A stretch of DNA of 64,000 bases from Stemphylium vesicarium (Eukaryota > Ascomycota > Dothideomycetes > Pleosporales > Pleosporaceae): positions 124,001-188,000 of the forward strand of contig QXCR01000028.1 in assembly GCA_004380135.1 (NCBI GenBank), given 5' to 3'. This document shows, in pieces, positions 47,561 to 58,022 of the stretch. Numbering within the stretch: position 1 is the first letter of the stretch; each line of letters starts with the position of its first letter. The notes under the pieces were generated by a model that did no database searches, was not told where the DNA came from, and was given only the letters and a program-made list of their open reading frames with translations. The translations under genes and the position numbers were made by a program.

Positions 47561-48924
47561 CTAGATGGTCATTCGATCATCCGTGCGCCGCTCATCCATG
47601 CTATGCACATCGCCCAACAGCCCATGCGAATTGAGGGTTGGTATATACTGTGTCAGACTGCCAGCCGTCGCGCCTGAGTCGATACTGTGTTGCTTCGTTT
47701 CTCTCAGTGGGAACTCCATGCTGTGCTCGTCTCCTACACTGTTGACCTTGGTCATTACAGTGCTGTTCTTTAACGTATTTTCTTTGTTTGTGCTGAACAG
47801 CGAGTCTTGGAAGTACTTTGCACGAGCCCAAAGATGCTTCTTATCGGGCCCGGAGTCGCGTTGCGCTTCTTCGTCGGCACGGTAGTGCGCGTCTTCTTGC
47901 TGTCGTGTTTTGGCTGTGAAGAGAGTACGGAAAGAGGCGAGGCATGCGACCAGTAGAGCTAGAGAACTCATTTAGTAAAGATCATTCGGCTAGTTATATC
48001 ATTGCTTACCGACTGCAGACTCGACAAAGTGCCAGAGGTAGAGCCAGGTGTTTTCAACCTGGTTGTTGCTGGTGCTGAGGTTGCTTGACACGACCGCTAC
48101 TCGCACGATAGAGATGACCATGGTTATCACGACGAGGGAAAATAGCGCCCCGAGCTGGATCTTCCTAACGAAGCTAACGCGGACGTTCCATAGGATGGAG
48201 ATAGGAAGCGACATGACTGCTTAAGTTAGCAATGCGTATCATGAGCAAGGAGAAAGCCACTTACTGAGCACATCAGTCAATACATCTAAAGCGCAATTGA
48301 CCTTGAGTGTGATATCCTGATACCTGACAGCCGACGGGGTCGAGCACTTCGCTACAGACTCCTCCACCGTCACGGCCAAGCAACTATACTGGATGTTGCC
48401 AAGGCATGCTGCACCGGCGATGACTGTGAAGATAGTCACGCACCACCAGTATATGCGAAAGTAGTTGATCTGATAACCCAGCCGTTTGAAGAAGACCAAG
48501 AAGTTAATCTTGATTGTCCATAGTCCGATGTAGAACATCATCAACACTGCCAGTGACCCGTGGAGGTAGACTCTGATAGCGTCGAACAATCTGGGGATAT
48601 CGGTCGGAGGCAGCATGCCTGATAGGACATATTTCATGTAGTATACTTTATCCATGATGACGGTCCACAGAATTGCTGTAGTGAGCAGCAGAATCCAGGC
48701 GAAGCCCGCGAAGTAATCATCTAGTTGGAGGCGCCCGAAGCAGCGCGTGCGGACGAAGTAGCGGAAAGCAAGAGCGCAGGTACCGAGTGCTGTTCCTGCC
48801 CAGATGACACCCTTCCAAAGTTAGATGCATAATTGACTATCGCTACTGGTACACTTACGATGAAAGTGTCTTGCGTCACAAGTGGTCGGGCCATGGTGAC
48901 CCACTGAGACTGGTCTGTATTCAT
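47561..48924 (-). CDS. Rhodopsin-domain (SAT4/Pth11-like) seven-helix integral membrane protein
   Basis: Four exons, 48924-48859, 48811-48265, 48216-48010 and 47958-47561, give 405 residues in a continuous frame. After a short N-terminus the helices are clear: GVIWAGTALGTCALAFRYFV, DDYFAGFAWILLLTTAILW, GSLAVLMMFYIGLWTIKINFL, YWWCVTIFTVIAGAACLG, WNVRVSFVRKIQLGALFSLV and ALLVACLASFRTLF. The pattern R-Y-F-V-R near helix 2, LDDY before helix 3 and the cysteines after helix 4 match the fungal rhodopsin-domain family. Such proteins include Pth11-type surface sensors and many cluster-associated members of unknown role. The C-terminal ~110 residues are a hydrophilic tail. Confidence 0.87.
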
Positions 48925-49622
48925 GACGATGACAGTAGATGCAACGCCTAGGAGGATGTTGTTTTGGGAGCGAAGTCGTGAAGTGCTGAGCTATCGTATG
49001 CGGACTCGAAGCTGACACAAGAAGACTATAAGGCCACAGTCGGGCTTGTAACCTTATAGCAGCCAGATGCTGCGAATTTGCCCAGTGGCCCCATGCAGTC
49101 GCACCACCATGCTGTAAGCCTGCAGAGCCTGATCATCGGTTTGTATCCGTGGCTTAGCCGTGTCACCGAGACCGATAGCATTCTTGTGCTACTAATAGCA
49201 TACCAACCTTGCTTCCACGCTTCGGCAACTACAGAACGCAGCAAGTGATCAGGATTTGTCAGGTATTTGGAAATCAATGCATGCACTGCTGGAAAGCAGT
49301 TACTGGGCTAGTTTGATGTTGTGCCGAGAGGGGCGGGGCATCGTGGCGCGGGACACAACTGTGAAGGCTGTCAGCACTAGATGGGGTAGAGTAGAGCCGG
49401 GGGTCTATGATTGGCGCGCCGCTAGTTGTGCTTCGGGGACCGAACAGATAGTGGGGAACGCGACATGCGGGTCGGCGCGTAATTTTATTGCGCCTCTAAA
49501 TCGGCGAACTATGGGACGGCGTTTGGAACTCGAACAAAGAAAAAAGGCTATTATGATTTACTTGGCGTAAAGAAATCCTTTGAATTCGCGACTCTATGAT
49601 GATAGATCATCGTTGAAGATTA
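48925..49622. other. Intergenic region between rhodopsin-like and MFS genes
   Basis: It should hold the promoter of the rhodopsin-like gene and the 3' UTR of the MFS gene, both on the minus strand. No gene is supported. Confidence 0.45.
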
Positions 49623-51476
49623 CTAGACAGTCTCCTCACAGGATTTTAATGAGATCCTATCTTTCTCTTCTCGCTCCAAAGGCGTTTGCTCATTCTCAAA
49701 TTTGAGCCATTCCATTCCTGGTAGACATAGAAGCGACAGACATACTGCAACCAGTGCGACAATCATCGTGTCTTTGATCGCTTCGCTGTACATGCTTCGG
49801 AGAGCATCTAACGCCACTGGGTTGTTAGTCAGACGATCAAGATGGGTCGCTCCTGCTGAGATGATCGCGTTGCGAGGTATTTGAGATGTTAGAGGATTGG
49901 CAGCTGCCATGTCAAAGACCTTGGTCAAAAACACCGGTTGACTGATAGCGAAAGCAAGAGCCCTAGAACGGTTAGCTTTTGACAGATCGCAAAGGCCTCT
50001 AAGAAACCTACGTTCCTAGCTGTAGACCGAACACGGTCAGACCATTTCCAAGCGAAAGGTCTTCCTCACTAAGAGAACCTGTTAGCTAAGGTTGGTCGTA
50101 ACTGCAATCAACATACGGTAAAGCCGCCTGTAGAGCGATAAATGGCTGGTTGCCTCCGATACCAGCCCCGACTCCAGCAAGGAACATGAAGACGGTCGAG
50201 TACGCAGTGGAGGTATTCAACCCAAGTGTGATGAGCAAGCCCGCAGCTACTGCGCTCATAGCGGTTCCGACGACCATGTACGGCATCTTATATGATTAGA
50301 ACATAGCCTTGAATGGGGTCTTGATACTCACATAGTGGCCAAACTTTGTGACCAGGATGCCAGATATTATGATGAAAACGATCCGAGCTGCATCAAGCGC
50401 AATCATTCGAATACCACTATTGAGGGCAGATGTACTACGGATGGCTTGGAAGTATATTGGTATGTATTGAAGGTACTATAGGATTAGCCTGACGTAGTAG
50501 CTGTTGAATGAGAGGTGCTCACCACCGCCATCTGCAGACCAAACAGTATCAAGTACATGGTTCCGAAAAGAACGGTGCGTTGCTTGAGGATACGACGCGG
50601 TAAGAGCGACTTTTCACCGGTCCATTGTTGGGTAGCGGCAAATGCACAAAAGAGTGCTACAAATCCGACGAATAGCCCAATGACTTCGGAGGAGTCCCAG
50701 GGCTTTGTTTGTCCACCCCACTGCAGAGCGAGGAACAGGCATGTAAAGGCGGCCAGGAAGATGAACGTGCCAATCCAGTCCATCTGCTTGAGACGCTCGA
50801 GAGCTGGTAGTGACCGCAACGCTTCGTGTGATGTCTTAGGCTTGACCAGCAACAATACCATTAGTAGAGCAACAGCGCCGATTGGTATATTGATCCAGAA
50901 GCACCATCGCCAATTGACCCGGTCGGTGAAGATTCCTCCGATGATGGGGGAAGTGCAAGCACTGATCCCTTGGACACTCAGGACATATCCATAGTAGAGT
51001 GGCACCTGCTTCTTCGGTACCGAGTATCCTACGATCGTGAGAGTACCCTGGAGGATACCGGCAGCTCCGCATCCTGCAATAACTCGTCCGAAAATGAAGG
51101 CCGTTGAAGTCGGTGCAGCTGCGCAAAGAATGGACCCAGCTTCGAAGATGATAATCGAGACGAGGTAGACATATCGGACGTTGAAGGACTTGAAGAATGA
51201 CCCCAAGATCGGCTGAAGTGCGGTATGCGGTAGCATGTACCCTGAGCCATACCAGGCGAGGTCGTCGATGGCTTGAAATGAGGTCGTGATGCCTGGCGTT
51301 GCGACACCAATGATAGAGGCATCAACACCTGTGAGGAACATGCCCAACGCAAGAGAGATAGTGACAAGTGCCAACCGCCATCCCGTTAGGTATCGCGATC
51401 CATCATTGGACTCGTCAATCTTGTCGAAGGGCTTAACCGAAATTAGAGTCTTCGGGGAATCTGTCTTTTCGTTCAT
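49623..51476 (-). CDS. MFS multidrug-type (DHA2, 14-helix) transporter
   Basis: Five exons from 51476 (MNEKTDSPKTL) down to 49623 join in frame; the first runs 51476-50523 and the second begins at 50475. Helix 1 is WRLALVTISLALGMFLTGVDASIIGVATPGI, with the drug:H+ antiporter LD-x-(S/T)IV-type motif here as GVDASIIGVA. GRVIAGCGAAGILQG is motif C-like, and DRVNWRWCFWINIPIGAV is a hallmark of DHA2 exporters. About fourteen helices can be counted. Such pumps often export the product of a nearby metabolic cluster or toxic compounds; its position next to two P450 genes supports that only by context. A second ATG 20 codons upstream (51536) is possible but gives an unusual hydrophobic leader. Confidence 0.92.
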
Positions 51477-52076
51477 CTTGAGAGTTACTGCAAAGCGAAA
51501 GCAAGATGTGAAAGCAAGAGGAATGAAAGAAAGCATTAGACCCACGAATACCGCCCGAACCGGGTAAGCAATTTGGAAGGCTCGCCTGTACTACGCAGGC
51601 TGAACCCCTGTCCATATGCATGCACCACCATATATCCGGACGGTTCTTGGAGAAGTTGGTGGCCTGTGCATGCATATGTGGAGTGTTTTGTTGTTTCACG
51701 ACTTGGACAAGTACGATCTTGACGGGAAAGCACGCTAGCTATATTAGCGTTAGCTTACCGTGCCGCCCGCCCTTGCTTGGGATCAAAAAGTGGCAGCCCC
51801 ACACACCAAACAAGCGACACCGTTGAGGATTAGCCTTTACGGTGTGGCCAAACGCAACCGCTGCGCCTCAATCGTGCAGCTTGCTCATCATACGACGGCA
51901 CAAATTAAGATTGTGAGCTGAGCCGCCCCCTTGGCAGCTGTTGTGCTCGACGCTAATGCAAGCGACCATGCCTTTCGCTTGACACACTAATGGTGAAGCA
52001 GTGAACGTAACCTTTGATCGTTCTCTCTCAAATTTGTTCCGCCATCGTTAGCGAAAGGAACGAACTGTCAGCCATC
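51477..52076. other. Divergent intergenic region MFS / cytochrome P450
   Basis: The two genes are transcribed away from each other across about 600 bp, so they could share regulatory sites. No palindromic CGG Zn2Cys6 motif was noticed. No gene is seen. Confidence 0.45.
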
Positions 52077-53886
52077 ATGGCACTGCTAACGGTAATGCTC
52101 ACTCTCCTCGCCTTTCCGGCCGCATTGCTATACTGGACCATGCAGTCACTTGCCCGCAACCGCGCTAAAGCGAAAGCAACTGGCCTTCCTCACCTCGAGC
52201 GCTGGATATCCCCAATCAACCCCTTCTGGTTGCTATACGGCAGCTCTTTCGTACGACTTTGTGAGCGCTTCGGCATTGCTAGCGAGAATCTTTCCCGTAT
52301 CTACTCGTACGGTTGGGAAGCCAATGCACGTGCTGAAGTCCATGAGTACGCAAAGAGCGATGTCGTGCTTGTGGTTCACCCTGGGGGTCTCCAGCTGTGT
52401 GTCGCAGACGCTGGCATCATTTATGATATTCTACAGAGGCGCACCGATTTCCGCCGCAACATGGAGGAAATGGCTGTCCTGAACGTGTATGGCAAGAACT
52501 TGTCAACAACAGACGACCAAGAATGGCAGCGGCATCGCAAGATGACAGCAGTCACCTTCACCGAGAAGAATAATGAGCTGGTCTGGATGCAGTCGTTAAC
52601 ACAGGCGAAAGGTAAGCGACGCAAACCGTCACTTAATGTGATTTCTTATTGACCGAATGGGTAGGCATGCTGGAGTACTGGACGGTGCGATCCAAGAGAC
52701 CTGTCCGTTCGACTGCGGAGGACACCAAGATCCTTACGCTCAACGTACTCGCTGCAGCCTTGTTCAACAGGCCATATCCGTTTGAGGGACAGGCTGAAGA
52801 GAGCGAAGACCGACACGCCGACGATAAATCCTACATGTATCGCGCTTCCTTGTCTACCATTCTTGGCTCCATCATCCAAATCTTCATCTGTGGGGAAGAA
52901 GGACTGAAAGCTTGGTGGACGCCCAAGTCGTGGAAAGGTGCCGCGGACGCAATGGCCACCTTCCGCTCCTACATTCTGAGTCTGATGGATGACGAGCGAT
53001 TGTACCTGAAGCAAGGGAAGACAGACCATGGACATCTCGTCGCGCGTCTAGTGAAAGCATCCGAGGTAGAGCAAGGATCTGATGAGAAGGTCAACATGAC
53101 CCAGGAAGAGATTATCAGCAATCTCTTTGTGTATGCTTTTGCTGGAAACGATACCACAGCAATCGCACTGACTAATCTGATAATCCACATGTCAGCAAAT
53201 CCGCAGACACAGGATTGGATCGCCGAAGAACTGCAACACTACCTGCGCAGCAGCGACCCGGAGTCTTGGAACTATGACAACTTCAAGAAGCTGAAGCGCT
53301 GCAGTGCTGTAATTGTAAGTGTTGTCTACTTCACGACTCGCATCAATTTGTCATGGCTAATATCATATAGATGGAGACGCTGCGCATATGCCATCCGCTC
53401 TCTCAGCTTGTAAAGACCACTGGCCCTACTGCGCAGCCTCTGAAGTTCAACGGCGAGACTTACATCATTCCCGCGGGAACGTCAGTACACTGCTCTCTTC
53501 CAGCTCTCCATTCGCATCCGAAGTACTGGGGCCCTAATCCTCTTGCTTGGAACCCTAAGCAGCATCTTAGCACCTCAGACAGCAAGAAGCTTGATTCATT
53601 TGAAGGCGAAAGACTAGCCCCTGATACCTCAGATCACTTCATGCCATGGGCATGGGGTCAGCGTGTTTGTCCTGGCAAGCGCTTCTCTCAAGTCGAGCTT
53701 GTCGCTGTCCTGGCGGCGCTATTCAGAGACTGGAAGGTGGAGGTTGTACCTGAACAAGGTGAGACTTCGGAGCAGGCAAGCGAGAGGGCATGGTCGAGCA
53801 GTTTGAAGGTCGATCACGAAGGTCACATGTTGCATGAGATGGTCAACCCACAGAGTGTGGGCTTGAAGTGGGTGAAGCGGGGCTGA
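52077..53886 (+). CDS. Cytochrome P450 monooxygenase
   Basis: Three exons, 52077-52611, 52665-53314 and 53371-53886, give 566 residues. An N-terminal membrane anchor (LLTVMLTLLAFPAALLYW) points to the ER. The I-helix oxygen-activation motif is AFAGNDTTA, the K-helix ExxR is in METLRICHP right at the third exon, and the heme-binding loop is PWAWGQRVCPGKRF with the cysteine ligand. The usual Phe at the start of FxxGxRxCxG is Trp here, which is uncommon but tolerated in fungal families. Substrate unknown. The start is the ATG at 52077, after which the hydrophobic anchor begins directly. It is divergent from the MFS transporter. Confidence 0.93.
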
Positions 53887-55236
53887 ACTGTCGAAGCTCG
53901 CCTGAGCTCGGTAACCATCTTTTAGGAACTGGAGAGTCGGAAGAAGCACTAACACCTGGGACCCGTCTCACCCATCCCGCCCTGCTCGACGCGGGCAAGC
54001 CATTGCAATCTCACAAAAAGTAAGACATGTACAAGGTAAAACAACTAAACAACTTCATATCACAAATGCAGCTTGTATCAGCTATTCCATTCCTCCAATG
54101 CTAGCCGTTCTTGTACATGATCGGGTATAGACCTCACAGACAGAATCACATGCAAGTTACGAATGCAAAAACTCATACTTTCACAGCCCCCAACTCCCTG
54201 TTGCTCGAATCCCGGTCATTTACTGAATCTCCAGGTCCAATACATCCAAAAACTAATCAACTGTGCCCATATCCAAAATTAGAAACTGAACTTTAGCCTA
54301 TTAGCCCCGTTTAACCGCTGCGCTATAACCCCTGCAAAATGGTGGATGTTGGGGGCTGAAGCTAGAGCGCCGGTCAAGAACTCAGCCTCCGTGCCACACT
54401 GTACTCCACCCGCACGGGCAATCCCATCGTTCCTGCCGGGAAAGGCGCAGGAAACACCACACGGGACCACTAGCGCGAATGTTTGCATGTTTGCACCGGA
54501 ACAATATTCAGTTGATCCTGCCTCTCGTGTTGCAGCGGAAGTCGGATCCAAGCCACCCACCACTACAGTCAGACTGTCGAGGCAACTACAACACAGGCCT
54601 CAGGTCTCTACAACACGATTACAGCGACTTATAACTGCAAAGACATTCACACTGCTATATCCGACTTTCGCTGCGACGCAGGAGCCGCGAAGGCTGACGG
54701 CATGGTGGGCCCCCAACGAAACATGCGGGTATGGCTTACGATCGATCTTGATTTCGCTTGCGTGCGAGCTAAGCCTCAACACTATATTACGGGACTCGAG
54801 GTTAACCTTCTACCATGTGTTTTTTCCGTGTGGACGCGAGGCTGTTCGGTGACCGAAGCGTAGGATCAATAACCGTGCCTCCACCTGATGAGAATATCCC
54901 CCGCATATATGGTTCTGACGACATGCATGAGGGTATTGTAATCGTTGATTGGCCGATTTGCAAGTTAACTTGATCCAGATATCACGGTGTACGGTATTTC
55001 TGCCTAGACAAAGAACTATAAGCCGTGGGGGCGAAGGATTGTCCTTGATGTCCGAAGCCCTGCGGCTTATGGGGGCGTAGTTCTTGAGCCTTGAGAGAAT
55101 GTGCTATATCAGGAGTGGGATGTAGTACTCATGTAGTGTATATACCTGCTGTTAAGACGGTAGGAGTATGGAAATAAATTTCATAGCTTTCTGTAACTTT
55201 CTCCATCTCAAGTCACCTTCTCACCAGTCATTCAAG
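53887..55236. other. Long intergenic region between two P450 genes
   Basis: About 1.35 kb. An ATG-started open frame at 54346-54852 (168 codons) exists but has no recognisable family features and unusual composition, so it is not called. A tRNA-A-box-like stretch on the minus strand near 54300-54340 is discussed under rejected items. Confidence 0.4.
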
Positions 55237-56993
55237 ATGCTGTCCGACGTCCTCACAATCGGTCTCTACGACCTCCCCTGGTCCCGCATAGCCATCTTCA
55301 CAGCGCTCTTTTTCCTTCTCGAGCGCATCGCGACAAACACCCTCCTCTATGCCTCCCGCCCGCGCAACATGAAAATCGCCGGCCTCCCCCTCTGGCCCGG
55401 AAAATGGCTCTCAGAACTCGACTTCATCCTCAAAGGCGCCGACCGCCTCGTGCAACGAGCAAACGAACTAGGGCCTGGTGTCTTCGCCATGCCCGCCCTA
55501 TCAACGTACCAAGTGCTCGTCTCTTCACCCAGCCAAATCCAGGAATTCACCAAAGCGGGCGAAGACAGTATGTCTTTTAGGGCGGCTATGAACGAGGTAC
55601 GTCCCTTTCCATATCCCCACCCCCTTCTGAAATCAGTGAGATGAGAGATATTGACTAATCATCCCCCAGCGCCTCTTCTTCAAACACACAATGTTCGGCT
55701 TTGAGCTGAATGATGTGGATCCGCATGATAGTATCCCCAGACGCGTGTTTAAGACGGTTGCTCGGGAGAATTTACCCAATCTCTCTGCTATTATGAGACA
55801 GAGGGTTGAGGAGGTGTTTGCGAGGATAAGAGGGGAAGGCGAGGGCGCGATGGAAGAAGGAGATGAAGCGGTGATTAGTGCATTCGATTTGAGCAAGAGT
55901 TTGATTGCGAGGATGAATAATCAGTTGCTTTTTGGAGATGAGCTTGGTACGTCCATTTCCTCTACTTCCGGTACAGCGAGAAATGGAGAAGGAGCTAACG
56001 AAAACACAGCTAGCAACGACGAATTCGAAGAACAAAGCGTAAGATATGCATGGCACACAATAATCGTCATGCAAATCCTGCGCCAAATTCCCTCCTTATT
56101 CGTCCCCTTTGTCGCGAAAATCTTCCTCAGGTGGAGCGGCAGCATGCACTACGTCGGCTCGCGCGTCCAGAACCTCGTCAACGAACGCCTCTCAAACCGT
56201 ACGCAGGAAAGGAATGAGAAGGCGCGGCTCGATGGCACGGAGTGGGTTATCAGCGCGTCTTCCACCCCCGCACAACTCTCTCCCCAGCGCCTAGTCCAAC
56301 AAATGATCGCCCTGCTGTTCGCGAGCATGCACCAGATGCAAATGGCCACCTGCTGGGCGCTCATCGACTTATGCGCACACCAAGAACACATTCCCACTCT
56401 AAGAAAAGAGATCCACGACGTCTTCAGCTCCGGGTGCGTGAACCCATACAACAAGCTCCACTTCATGGACGCTTTTCTCCGCGAATCAAGTCGTTTGAAC
56501 CCCCTCGATGGACTCACCACGCAGCGAAAAGCGATGCGGGATTTCTATTTCTCGAATGGAGCGGGCATGGTGCCCAAGGGCAATCTGGTCGCCATACCGC
56601 AGAAGGTTGTTATGCGGGATCCGGAGAGATATGAGAATCCTGAAGCCTTCGACCCTTACCGGTGGATGGGGCAGGGAGGGGAAGAAGAGGCGAATACAAT
56701 GTTTACGGATGTCAATTGGAAGTTTACGTTTTGGGGGAGTCCGAGGAAGGCTTGGTAAGTCACTCTTTATTTTTAATGAAGAGGAGGTTTGCTAACGAAC
56801 ATTGAATAGCCCTGGACGGTGGTACGCTTCTTTCGCACTGAAGCATATTCTTGTGCATTTGCTCACGAATTATGATCTCAGGCTAGTGAATAAAGATGCA
56901 CCGAGGTTTCATATCTGGACTACGGCGATTGTACCGAGGTCGGATGTTTGTATTACTTTGAAGGTACGGGAAGCGGGAGACATCTCGAGTTGA
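55237..56993 (+). CDS. Cytochrome P450, fungal cluster-type, with non-canonical I-helix
   Basis: Four exons, 55237-55596, 55670-55946, 56010-56754 and 56810-56993, give 521 residues. The anchor helix is IAIFTALFFLLERIATN. The K-helix ExxR is FLRESSRLNP, and the heme loop is FWGSPRKACPGRW, with the Cys assembled from both sides of the last intron. The I-helix reads LLFASMHQMQMAT instead of AGxDTT, resembling fungal secondary-metabolism P450s that lack the acid-alcohol pair. An ATG 23 codons upstream (55168) would add a second short hydrophobic stretch; the later ATG is preferred. The second intron (55947-56009) is 63 bp with no in-frame stop, so its retention would simply insert 21 residues. 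Confidence 0.92.
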
Positions 56994-56995
56994 GG

Positions 56996-57923
56996 CTAGG
57001 CTCGTTGCCGCTTGCTCCTTCGGGTGATGGTCTCATTTTGCTTTAACTGTACAATGGCATGTTCATCATCTTCTGGCTCCTTCTTTATGCGCTTCCGCTT
57101 CGTAGACTCTTTCTTGATGGTATCGGTGATTGATGATTGATCGTCTTCTTTCGTGACAGCGACTTCCTCCTCTTTGACTTCTGCTAGTAGCACTTGGTCT
57201 GGACTATTGGAGAATCGTGTTTTGTATTGTGCTACGAGAACTGAGATCTATATCTCTGCCGGCTAGCGTTGTGGGCGCTAAGCCTCGTACGTACTAGCCT
57301 GGAGTGAGTGAGAGATGGGATGGAACCTGGGTCATATACCCTAAGGCCCACACGGTGGCTGACAACTTCTACTTTTGCTATGACTTTTTCTGAAAAAGCT
57401 TTCAGGTCTGCTGTGAAGAGGACAGAATGCGCCCATCCCGCTTCTTTACCCCAGAGCATTCGGAAGAGGTTGCCGAGCGCAGCATATATTGCAGCCGTCA
57501 AGCTGCTATGCTTGCCCTTGCCGAATCGGTAATCCCGTTGCACGATTTGCCAGACGTGTGTGGACCGGCACAGCCTCAGACCAGCCAAGACCAAAGAGAC
57601 ATACACAGTCTGCTACTTTCGGGCCTATACCGTGCAGTGCTAGGAGCTCTTCGTGCGCTTCCCGACCACCTTCGAGCATCTCTCCAGCCGATTTCTCTGG
57701 GACACCGAACTGAGGGCACTCGGGGTTACTGAGGTCTTCCAATCATTCCATGCCCTTCTACTCGAATACCATCCGCGTAGTCTTCGCAATATACTTCGCT
57801 ATATATCCGAAACCAAGTTTCTGGAGATGCGCTTCAACGTCAGGACCAGAGAGTGCTGCTGGTGTGGGAAAGTCATCCTACGGCACATTATCGATAACGT
57901 AGGTTACATGCGAGTGGCGAATA
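56996..57923 (-). pseudogene. OGG1: OGG1 8-oxoguanine DNA glycosylase relic, N-terminus missing
   Basis: The 3' half of an OGG1 gene can be read. Segments are FPTPAALSGPDVEAHLQKLGFGY (around 57860), the helix-hairpin-helix ALHGIGPKVADCVCLFGLGW with the catalytic lysine (near 57620), and AVPV, then in another frame HVWQIVQRDYRFGKGKHSSL and EAGWAHSVLFTADLKAF. A basic tail follows (KESTKRKRIKKEPEDDEHA) ending RRSKRQRA at 56996. Relative to the family's VDTHVW, 2 bp are lost near 57553-57563, which shifts frame and removes the catalytic Asp. In-frame TAG (57758-57760) and TGA (57743-57745) replace likely Gln and Trp codons. The gene ends where the transposon begins at 57924. It cannot encode an active glycosylase. 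Confidence 0.85.
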
Positions 57924-57967
57924 CTATGGTTGGGCACTAGTCGACTCAGGTCGCTACTCGCCTCACC
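57924..57967 (+). repeat. Left terminal inverted repeat of the pogo-type element
   Basis: 44 bp starting CTATGGTTGGGCACTAGTCG. It matches the reverse complement of 60017-60060 at every position by eye, after which the arms diverge. Confidence 0.95.
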
Positions 57968-58022
57968 CGAACATCATAACATCGAAATCGTCCCAACTTC
58001 AGCGCGTCATAACTCCACCACT

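Noticed and set aside
54185..54345. tRNA-like signals on the minus strand (A-box-like TAGCGCAGCGG near 54320 and a B-box-like GGATTCGAGC near 54205)
   Set aside because: The would-be acceptor arms do not pair, the spacing between boxes is too large for a tRNA with a normal intron, and no anticodon stem could be drawn. A SINE-like relic is possible but not supported.
54346..54852. ATG-started open frame of 168 codons between the two P450 genes
   Set aside because: No domain, signal peptide or helix pattern is evident, and the composition looks like translated non-coding DNA; an equally open frame exists on the opposite strand.
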